A stretch of 64,000 bases of DNA. Source: Candidatus Rifleibacterium amylolyticum (GTDB taxonomy: Bacteria > Muiribacteriota > Ozemobacteria > Ozemobacterales > Ozemobacteraceae). Positions 17,581-25,500 of the stretch are shown in pieces. The translations under genes were made by a program, and so were the position numbers. Numbering within the stretch: position 1 is the first letter of the stretch; every line of letters begins with the position of its first letter. The notes below the pieces were generated by a model. That model made no database searches and was not told the DNA's origin. It worked only from the letters and a program-made list of their open reading frames with translations. The stretch lies in assembly GCA_009917695.1 (NCBI GenBank), contig JAACJG010000008.1, forward strand, positions 124,001 to 188,000, given 5' to 3'.

Positions 17581-18625
17581 CGGCAGCGTCTCCGGTTTCG
17601 ACGGCAGCATGCCTGCCCTTAGCATTTTTTTCGATCCAGGCCAGAGTGCCCGGATGTATTGGTACGCCAGCTTCCTGCATTATTTTTAGCGCGACTTCAG
17701 GATCGACAGGAATATTGCCAATTGCCTGATGATGCAATCTGAGATGAGAAGCGCCCTTGGCTATGCTGTCGATGATAAGCCCTACCGCTTCATCAGAAGT
17801 TTCGACACTTGCTACCAACATATTTGGCAACCCAACAGTGTGTATCTCTGGCTGAGATTCTCCATAAAACCCGGCAGCAATGTTGACTCGTCTGGAGGTG
17901 GAAACCTTCTGCAGGATTTTTTCGATCTCTGCATCGCTGAGGCTTACCAGGGAACAGCCATGAAAGTTGACTGCATCAGAGACAGTGCGATTGGGCATGC
18001 CGGCCTGGATGGTGGCATAACCGATACTGCCATTGGCAAGCGAGTTAAGCACAGCCTCGATCGGGATCTCAGCGCTGGTCTTGCGTCGGTAAAGGCCAAG
18101 TGCGTCGATGATTTCGAGCGAAGTGCGGCGAGTCGAAGAATTAAGCTGACCAAGAAAGACATTGAGTTGCCCCGGAAAACTCTCTCCTGGGTCAAAGCGT
18201 TCAGGTGCGCGCAGAATATGTACGACATCGTTCCATAGTGGCCATACCAGGCGCAAGGGCGAAGAGGCGTTTTCAGCCATGTTTTCTTTGATGATGCGGC
18301 TCTCTGCCATTGCCAGCATGACCTTGCCCTGAATTATCAGACGCACGTTGTCGATTGAACCGTTGGTCTCAATGGGTTTGAAAACTCCCTCACTGCCGAG
18401 CTGTGAATTGATCCATTTTGACAAGACATTACCGACAGGATAATAGGTTCCAAGCCGGTTACCGGTGCCAATCAGCTGAAATGACGACGAATAGAGTTGA
18501 GGGGGAATCGGAGCCTCGGCGCGGGGCGGTTCTGGAACAGCAAGCAGAAGAAGCGCCAGAGTTGCCATCACCAGGGCAATCGGCCAGACAAAGCTTGGCA
18601 AAATTCCGCGTCTGTTGTTGTTCAT
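17573..18625 (-). CDS. TAXI-family solute-binding protein, orphan
   Basis: 350 residues. An N-terminal hydrophobic segment (FVWPIALVMATLALLLLAV) acts as signal or anchor. The motif IGTGNRLGTYYPVGN at about residues 51-65 is the hallmark of TAXI TRAP-type binding proteins, and the rest follows that two-lobe fold (ETNGSIDNVRLI, PEIHTVGLPNMLV). No TRAP permease gene is nearby. It is instead coupled by an 8-nt overlap to the pseudopilin genes downstream. ATG 18625 has no Shine-Dalgarno and lies 6 nt after a -10 element. It may have been recruited as a sensor or surface protein. Confidence 0.85.
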   Translation of the reverse strand: MNNNRRGILPSFVWPIALVMATLALLLLAVPEPPRAEAPIPPQLYSSSFQLIGTGNRLGTYYPVGNVLSKWINSQLGSEGVFKPIETNGSIDNVRLIIQGKVMLAMAESRIIKENMAENASSPLRLVWPLWNDVVHILRAPERFDPGESFPGQLNVFLGQLNSSTRRTSLEIIDALGLYRRKTSAEIPIEAVLNSLANGSIGYATIQAGMPNRTVSDAVNFHGCSLVSLSDAEIEKILQKVSTSRRVNIAAGFYGESQPEIHTVGLPNMLVASVETSDEAVGLIIDSIAKGASHLRLHHQAIGNIPVDPEVALKIMQEAGVPIHPGTLAWIEKNAKGRHAAVETGDAADE

Positions 18626-18631
18626 CAGCTA

Positions 18632-18660
18632 AGTGTATCGTTTTTATTTATATATGGCAA
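18632..18660 (-). promoter_or_regulatory. Sigma70-type promoter, probably leaderless, for TAXI/pseudopilin genes
   Basis: TTGCCA (18655-18660) and TACACT (18632-18637) are separated by 17 nt on the minus strand. Only six bases (18626-18631) separate the -10 from ATG 18625, so transcription should start at or beside the A of the start codon. No Shine-Dalgarno exists in that space. Confidence 0.6.
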
Positions 18661-18684
18661 GCATGAAAACTGAGCCGGTAATGG

Positions 18685-19152
18685 TTATGGCACGCTCTCT
18701 CCTTCGACTTTATAGCCATAAGTAAGCCAGCCCGGAATGCCCGCCTGAAACTCCAGAATGCTCATATAACCTAGCTTGCGGAGTTCTCCAATCATTTCTA
18801 CAATATCGCCACCTTCGACACCTTTATAGATGATGATCAACCGGTCTTTCGCCGGCAGCTGACCGGTCATGCTGGCAATAACCACATCATCGCAAACAAC
18901 CAGAGCGCCGGGAATCTTTAAAGCACTCTTCTGCGCTGCAGTTCGGCATTCGATCAGACAAACATCACCAGACTTCAGCAAAATAGCCAGAGTATCCGGC
19001 GAAATAACCGATCTTGGAATATCGAAAGTGACCGAAGCAAGTCCGCAGGTTCCTTCTGGACAATTGCCCACACAGGCAAAAGATCTGGCATAACTGCCGG
19101 CGACTGCCACAAGCAGAAGTAGAAGAATTGCATTATTTCTTATTCTTGGCAT
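18685..19152 (-). CDS. Secreted rhodanese-like protein lacking the catalytic Cys
   Basis: 155 residues with a signal peptide (ILLLLLVAVAGSYA). The first mature residues carry CVGNCPEGTC, a short Cys-rich loop. The rest follows the rhodanese fold: ISPDTLAILLKSGDVCLIECR, then RLIIIYKGVEGGD, then LRKLGY and the WLTYGY end. The active-site loop position after the strand IIIY carries no Cys, so it is unlikely to be a sulfurtransferase and may only bind. ATG 19152 overlaps the end of the ankyrin gene by 20 nt. Confidence 0.75.
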   Translation of the reverse strand: MPRIRNNAILLLLLVAVAGSYARSFACVGNCPEGTCGLASVTFDIPRSVISPDTLAILLKSGDVCLIECRTAAQKSALKIPGALVVCDDVVIASMTGQLPAKDRLIIIYKGVEGGDIVEMIGELRKLGYMSILEFQAGIPGWLTYGYKVEGESVP

Positions 19153-19840
19153 CGAATTGCACTAACATGTTTATCAAAAGCAGATTGCCCAGTGCTTTTG
19201 CGCGCTCAATCGGCCTGGTACCATCTGCGGCCACGGCCTCCAGCTCCGCGCCATGCAACAGCAGAACCTGAGCGGTAATATGGGGAAGTGGTCCACCAAC
19301 CAGATGCAACGGAGTTTCGCCCGCCTTGTTGCGAATATTGGGGTCGCCACCGGCCAGCAGAAGATTGGCGAGCACACCGACAAGACCATTGCGGGCCGCG
19401 ATATGCAAGGGGGTTTCGCCCTTGTCATTCTGCTGGTTAACGTCTACACCAGCTGAAGCCAGCATGGCGGGAACAGTAAGCGGGCAGATGGTAACAGAAC
19501 TTCTTGGTGGTTCAGGATCGAGACAAAGAGCGCCCATATTGACGGCATAATGCAGGGCATTATTGCCGGCATTGCAAGTCTGGGAGGCCACGGCACCCTT
19601 TTTCAGCAGGGCCTCTACCATTTCAACGGCTCCCAGAGAACAGGCATAATGCAACGCGGTCATGCCAGAACTATCGGTGGCAGTAAGATCAGGTTGCGTT
19701 TCGATAAGCCGGTTGAACATTTTGAGATCGAGACTGCGCACAGCAATATGCATGGGATCTGCATGAACTGGAGCAGCAACCAGCATTATCAGCAAAACCA
19801 CGACAAACCCAGATCTAGCATTTATGCCAACAATGTCCAT
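19133..19840 (-). CDS. Secreted ankyrin-repeat protein
   Basis: 235 residues from ATG 19840, which has GGAG 6 nt upstream; an in-frame Met 4 codons earlier lacks one. A signal peptide (SGFVVVLLIMLVAAPVHA) precedes about five ankyrin repeats, the clearest being SGMTALHYACSLGAVEMVEALL, KGETPLHIAARNGLVGVLANLL and AGETPLHLVG. It is periplasmic or secreted and probably a protein-binding scaffold. It sits between two other small exported proteins of the pseudopilin region. Confidence 0.85.
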   Translation of the reverse strand: MDIVGINARSGFVVVLLIMLVAAPVHADPMHIAVRSLDLKMFNRLIETQPDLTATDSSGMTALHYACSLGAVEMVEALLKKGAVASQTCNAGNNALHYAVNMGALCLDPEPPRSSVTICPLTVPAMLASAGVDVNQQNDKGETPLHIAARNGLVGVLANLLLAGGDPNIRNKAGETPLHLVGGPLPHITAQVLLLHGAELEAVAADGTRPIERAKALGNLLLINMLVQFDAKNKK

Positions 19841-19879
19841 CAAAAACTCCATTCAATCAAGATCTACCGCGCCAGCACC

Positions 19880-20653
19880 TCAGTCGGTAACAGGACCCAA
19901 CTGAAATTCCGGCAGAGGCGGGGTCGGTGACGGCTGGCGAAATGCGTCATTCTGTCGCAGCACATGTTCACCACCCTCGACAAGAGGCCCAAAATCAAGC
20001 AGAAGCGGGCAGGCAGTATTTTTCTCGAACCTTATGATATAGCCGCCAACAGGAGAAATTATTGGATCAACAATGATCGTCGGCGAAACCGTTATTTCAT
20101 CGATGAATATTGCAGTGCCCTCAGCGTCGGCCACTCGCAGAAACACCTTGAGTTCTTCGCGCAGCACACAACGATACAGCTGATACAACCAGAAATTAAG
20201 ATCTATCTGATTGATATAACTGCTGCGGGCGCCAGAAACAATTATCATTGCCGTGTAAGATTTTTTGCCGGCTTTTTCTGCAGCCTTCATCAGAGCATCG
20301 ACGTCCTGTGCCGATCTAACCAGCTCTGCCTCGGGCAAAATAGCAGCATCACGCCAGATTAACTCAACCGACTGTTCAAGAACAGCTCTGGTTGGCGAAG
20401 CCATTATATTCTGCTCGTCACCGTCAAAGGCACCGACGAAGGTCAACGGTAACACTGGCAGGTTACAAGCAGACAGCTCAGTGTGAAACTTTTCGCGCAA
20501 TTGATACATGGCGTCTGAGAGGGCAAAAACACCTGGAGCTCCGGCAAAATCTTGTGTTTCGACAGTTCGCCAGACACTGGGCTCCATCGTACAGGCGAAC
20601 AAAGGATTGGCTGACAACAAAATCGATAAAAGAATTATAAAAAATGATCTCAT
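19880..20653 (-). CDS. Exported hypothetical protein
   Basis: 257 residues. The signal peptide MRSFFIILLSILLSANPLFAC ends in a Cys, but the -2 residue (Phe) is not standard for a lipobox, so lipoprotein status is uncertain. The mature part is mixed alpha/beta with a strand-rich C-terminal half and a proline-rich tail. ATG 20653 overlaps the preceding pseudopilin stop by 4 nt. I recognise no family; the coupling suggests a role linked to the first pseudopilin triad. Confidence 0.7.
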   Translation of the reverse strand: MRSFFIILLSILLSANPLFACTMEPSVWRTVETQDFAGAPGVFALSDAMYQLREKFHTELSACNLPVLPLTFVGAFDGDEQNIMASPTRAVLEQSVELIWRDAAILPEAELVRSAQDVDALMKAAEKAGKKSYTAMIIVSGARSSYINQIDLNFWLYQLYRCVLREELKVFLRVADAEGTAIFIDEITVSPTIIVDPIISPVGGYIIRFEKNTACPLLLDFGPLVEGGEHVLRQNDAFRQPSPTPPLPEFQLGPVTD

Positions 20654-21423
20654 GGGATTGCAAAGCTTCCGGTCGGAAAGACCCTTATTTCATCGAGTTT
20701 TCGATCAACAATCGAAGCTGTCATGCGTTCGGTAATCATGGCCTTCTGCCTGGATCGAGGGTTTTCCATAACCAGCTCGATCGTAAGAAAGATCGCCGGG
20801 CGGCCAATATCGGTAGTCTGCGTTGCCGCGACGGCAAAAACGCCGATTGCTGCGACATCGTCCAGTGTCATGGCAAAATCACCTTCGGTATGCCCGAACT
20901 CAAATTTGTCGAGATCGGGAGAACCTACGTCTATGGGGGTATGAGCCGGCATATCATCCCACTTACCGTTCATATACATTTTAAGTTTCTGGTCTTTACA
21001 ATCAAGGCCGACGCCTTTCCAGACACCCTTGCGCTCAGTCTGACCAAGATCGACCTGCTCGGGAACATAAGGAGAAATTATCGAAAAATAAAGCACGCCA
21101 TTATTGGTAGAACTGGCAAGGTTATTGAACCAGGCCTGATTGACTACAATTGGCCTGTCTGCCGTTCTTTGCGTGGCTCCATTCGGGGCAATGGCATAAG
21201 CATGATTGCTGCGTTCAAGCAGGTCTTTTAGCCGCAGCAGAAAAGTCTGTGCGTGCTTTTGCCGCTGAATCCGCCAGGATCCGGTCTCAAAACTGGCCCT
21301 GCTGTATTCGAAAACACCAAAAACGCTGAGCATGAACAAGGCAAAAACACTGGTGGCAATAAGAATTTCGACCAGGGTAACAGCAGAACGATAAGTAATT
21401 GTTCTCATTATTTGGACTTTCAT
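20650..21423 (-). CDS. Pseudopilin, GspJ-like (first triad)
   Basis: 257 residues. The mature helix starts VTLVEILIATSVF with Glu at position 5; Ala precedes it in place of Gly. About 200 residues of beta-rich globular domain follow, the size of GspJ. ATG 21423 is one base after the preceding stop; an ATG six codons in (21408) would give a shorter leader and neither has a clear Shine-Dalgarno. Third member of the first triad. Confidence 0.8.
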   Translation of the reverse strand: MKVQIMRTITYRSAVTLVEILIATSVFALFMLSVFGVFEYSRASFETGSWRIQRQKHAQTFLLRLKDLLERSNHAYAIAPNGATQRTADRPIVVNQAWFNNLASSTNNGVLYFSIISPYVPEQVDLGQTERKGVWKGVGLDCKDQKLKMYMNGKWDDMPAHTPIDVGSPDLDKFEFGHTEGDFAMTLDDVAAIGVFAVAATQTTDIGRPAIFLTIELVMENPRSRQKAMITERMTASIVDRKLDEIRVFPTGSFAIP

Positions 21424-21424
21424 A

Positions 21425-21997
21425 TCATAGTTCTGAAGTCTGGCTCGCGTCCAGGCTCATTTTATAATGTCCGACATTGTCGCGGCCTGCCATCTGAACA
21501 TGAACGTCAATTTCAATAAAAGCTCGGTTAAAGTCCTCAGACGACCTGAGATTGAAGGTCGTCGACCAGGTTGCAATATTCAATGGCTCGGTGAAACCCC
21601 AGGCAGCGTCATCCCCGGGCGACAGATGATGAAGAATATCGTTAGTGCGACCGCTGTATACGCCAGTAAACTTCTCAAAGGGCGAAATGCTTTCAAATGG
21701 TCTGATTGGCTCAGGAACACTGGTATCGCCAGATTCTCGCCGTTTCTTGTAAACGTGATAACGATAGGAGCGCAGAAAAAAGTCAGGAAACCGCTTAACC
21801 TTGAACAGTGCGATATTTTGAATGCCGCGGGCGAAGAATTCTGCCTGTAAATGATCGATCTGCAGCCTGGTAACATGGGTAGTCTGAGAAAACGTGCGAA
21901 GATATACGATTCCCAGGACGAGCAGAATGGCAGAAAAAGCCAGCACAATCACCAGTGCCATGCCGTTCCGCCTTGAATTGTCAGACCTGGTATGCAT
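21425..21997 (-). CDS. Pseudopilin without Glu5, GspK/PilX-like (first triad)
   Basis: 190 residues. Leader MHTRSDNSRRNG is followed by MALVIVLAFSAILLVLG, a prepilin-like helix without Glu at mature position 5. This is the pattern of PilX and GspK. The soluble part is about 150 residues. It abuts the preceding pseudopilin gene exactly (21997/21998). Within the triad it is the only member lacking Glu5. Confidence 0.75.
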   Translation of the reverse strand: MHTRSDNSRRNGMALVIVLAFSAILLVLGIVYLRTFSQTTHVTRLQIDHLQAEFFARGIQNIALFKVKRFPDFFLRSYRYHVYKKRRESGDTSVPEPIRPFESISPFEKFTGVYSGRTNDILHHLSPGDDAAWGFTEPLNIATWSTTFNLRSSEDFNRAFIEIDVHVQMAGRDNVGHYKMSLDASQTSEL

Positions 21998-22555
21998 TTA
22001 ACTCTCCATGTCGGCTACAAAGCTGACCAGAGTAAATTCGCGCTCATCTGTCATTCCACCTACCGGCTTTGCTGTCACCGTGATTTTTATGATCTTGAAA
22101 GGGTTGCTGCCGCCAGGAAAAGATTCTGCCGGTCTATCTCTGAAAATCCAGGTGGAAGGCGATGCGGGATTGTAATCCAGATTGGGGAAAGACAGCTCCA
22201 TCAGCGAGTCAAATACAATTCTCTGGCGCTTCAGAGTAGCATGGATACGATAAGTATGCTTTTCGATCTGCACCTCGTCGCCGAGAATAACTCCTTCTAT
22301 CGGATTGTTGAAGGTATATTCGTTGCCTCCTGCTGCTGTCAAAAAAGAATCAAGAGACCTATACGGCATATTCATCAGCTTGTTCATGCGATCGACCAGA
22401 ATCTGAATAGACTCGACCTGGCGGAAATCAGCAACGGTGCCACGATGACCGTAGCTGATTACGCCAGCCGCCGAGAAGGCAGCGACGACAAGAATAAGAA
22501 ATGAGAGCATTATCTCGGTCAGAGTTATTCCGGCGTTTCTGCGAATGTTGCTCAT
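21998..22555 (-). CDS. Pseudopilin, GspI/PilV-like (first triad)
   Basis: 185 residues. MSNIRRNAG then ITLTEIMLSFLILVV is a standard prepilin cleavage site (Gly -1, Glu +5) and helix. The soluble part is about 150 residues. ATG 22555 overlaps the end of the 1462-residue secreted protein by 4 nt, so the two are translationally coupled. It is the first gene of the first pseudopilin triad. Confidence 0.82.
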   Translation of the reverse strand: MSNIRRNAGITLTEIMLSFLILVVAAFSAAGVISYGHRGTVADFRQVESIQILVDRMNKLMNMPYRSLDSFLTAAGGNEYTFNNPIEGVILGDEVQIEKHTYRIHATLKRQRIVFDSLMELSFPNLDYNPASPSTWIFRDRPAESFPGGSNPFKIIKITVTAKPVGGMTDEREFTLVSFVADMES

Positions 22556-25500
22556 TGTCCTGTTCGGCGTCGTTCAATAACCCTGTAATCGAGACGGGTC
22601 GGAACGACCTTGAATACAGCCTGCACCTTTCTTTTGTTCTTTTCATTGGTCACGAGCGGGTCACCGGCGCCATCCGGTAGATAAACCGCAGGATTACCAG
22701 GCCAGCTCACGGCGTTGTCCTCAACTTCGGCGAGAATCTTGTATTCTCCGGGCTCTCTGAAGATATACTGCAGAGCAGCTGAATCAGTACTGTCATACAA
22801 AAGAACATCGTTGGCATCATAGAGCTTATAGCTGACTGTTGCCACATCGCCGGCGTTATCAGCTGTTATCAGATCGAATCTGACCGGCACGTCAACTTCA
22901 AGATCGTCGCCTTCAGGAAACAGAACATTGGTAACTGACATTGTGGCGACCATTCTAAATCGACTGTCAAAGGCAACCGAAATATCGTCTGCCTCCCAGG
23001 ATTCAGGGCCATTGTTGGCAGCACCCGGCATGAGGCCGTTGGCATACTGCACCCACTTCGCCGGCAGTGTGTTTTCCTTGATATTGCTTGGCGACCTGTA
23101 TGCCTGATCTGGCTTCTTGTCATGACGGGCTGCGATGAATACGTTCGGGCGATCGTTGTCACGCACGATAATCTGGCCAACCTGCTGTGGCTCAACCATG
23201 AGAATATTGGTAGGAGAAGCGTAACAGGCCTCGTTCCAGCCCAGACCATACATCAGACTGCGGTAATCATTGCTGTTATTAGCGTGATCCGGGTGCATGT
23301 TCGGATTCCAGGCGCCGGTATAATCCCAGGTTCCGCCGCTGTCTACCAGCTCCTTTGAGAAGTGCTCGACATCACTCAGATTGATCGTATAAACACGATA
23401 AGAAAACGCCTTGCAATATTTTCCGGTGGTGCCGGTGAGTGTGTTGAACTGTGTTTCACCAGTCACGTGTGCCGCTGTAACCTTAGAAGCCTCGCCAAAT
23501 CCGGTGGTATAATGCCGGCGCAATTTTTTCATATCTTCGGTCTCTACCTCATCTTTTACAACAGGCGGCGGCATTAGACCAAAGCGGGTCTGATATGAAA
23601 AGGTTGCAATCTGGTTGCTGGATTTGAAATTAATTTTTGTTCTCGCTTTAACACTGGCAACAGAAGCATGAAAGCTGTCATAGCCGCCGTTGGCAAAGTT
23701 TTGATTAGCCATCGGGTTGTTATCGGCAACCACAAACATCAGCGTTGAAGGATTTGCAGCCTTGGGGTTCTCGGTCGCCCACAAGGGCTCACCCGTGGTT
23801 CCGTAAAGTATCGGATTGCTGACGAAAAAGGCTTCAACCACATCTGCGTCTGCCCCTTCAGGATTAGAAAGATGGGTAGCGGGTGGAGTATTATCGGTAA
23901 CCAGTATTTCAGCACCGCCGGTAATTTTCATGTGAACGGCGCGTGGTATGCGCACGCGCAAACTACCGACAAGCTCGCCATCAATATAGCGCGGGATTTC
24001 CTGCCAGACCTCATAGCGATAAGTCCGTGTAAACTCAACGTTCAACGTGTAACTTGAAGGCTCTGAAGGAACCGGGAAAAGCGAGCGCAGCTGCGTAAGA
24101 TTAAGCAGAGGTGAAGAAGTCACCTGCTGTTTGTTGACAACGGTCTCACTGCCACGCAAAAGCTCGGCAGTCCAGGTGACCGAAGGGCCACCGGCCCAGA
24201 CCAGCGTTCCTTCAATGAGATCAGGATCATTGGGTCTTGGCGGTTCAGTGGCCGTCATTGACGCGATTCGGTCGACGCCACGGGAGAGATTGTAGTTCGA
24301 CTCGCGCAGGCGCAAACTCCAGTGAACAGCGTCATCTGAGTATACCTTCTTCCAGGTTTCTGTTGTCTTGTCATACTCTGGCGGTTGCGGCACCAGGCTT
24401 TTGCCGTCGATAACAAACCTGGGAACCGGCAAAGTCGTAGTGGCCGGATTACACTGAGCATGACCACAGGTATTGTTATCCCAGCCGGCATTGGCACAGC
24501 CAAAGCCAAGAATATGCTGAGGGCCCGGACGATAGTTCACCAGCATATCTGAGCCAACCGAACCATCTTCGCAGATACCGCTCATAATTATGCCGCGATC
24601 ACCGGGATTTTCAGGAGGAGTGACGATTTTGATAGTAAATGGCTCAGACCAGGCATAACCCGATTCGCCGGGGTCGCCCGCTGCCACCAGAGGTGGCTGA
24701 TCGAGCGGAGGATAGAGAACATCGCCCTTGCGGTTAGACAGAGCTCCAACCGGCAGTTTGGTATAGTCGTAATAACGATAGATAACCTTTACGCCAACTT
24801 TGAAAGTACCGGCGGTGGGCGGGAAAAGCAGAAGATAGTCGCCAGAGGAGCCTTCTGATTCCATATCGAGAATAGTGGCTGGTTCGGTCTCGCCAAAACG
24901 ATTGTGAGTCTGAACTATTTTCCAGTAAAATTTGACACTGGAAAATTGAATAGTAGTTGGGAACTGCCCGACTGGCCCGCCGTTAGGATTGTCGCCGACG
25001 TTGCCTATGTTAACTTCGTTGGCATCAGGAGATGGGGCATTTTCGACCATGAACCAGTAATCATTATCATCAGGCAGCGAACCATCAGGTTCTTTCACAG
25101 CGTCTGAAAAGCCGCTGCCGCCAAGCACAAGCGGGCCCCATACGTCGGTCTGAGCGTCAAGATTGCCAGGACGCGGAGGCGTCGGAGAATTGATAACACC
25201 CAGTTCGGTTTTCACATTGGCATCGACTATAGGAGCAAACTGCCCATAGGGCGAGACCCACGCCCATGTTGAGATATCAGCTGGATCGCTGGCAAAAAAA
25301 TCACGGTAATAAACGTTCGTTCCCAATAAAACCCGGCCCGGAATACGATTGATTGCACCGGTATAGTAGTCGCGCACAAAAACGCTCTTGTAAACCTTTT
25401 GTTCGAATTCAGCACGATAACGTTCAATACCGCCGGCGAGAATATCAGAAAGATAGCTTCTGGTCTGAGTGCCTGCTACAAATGCAGAAGTACTGGCCGG

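Noticed and set aside
19880-20653. Lipoprotein call for the 257-residue exported protein
   Set aside because: The residue two before the Cys is Phe, which does not match a standard lipobox; ordinary signal cleavage is as likely.
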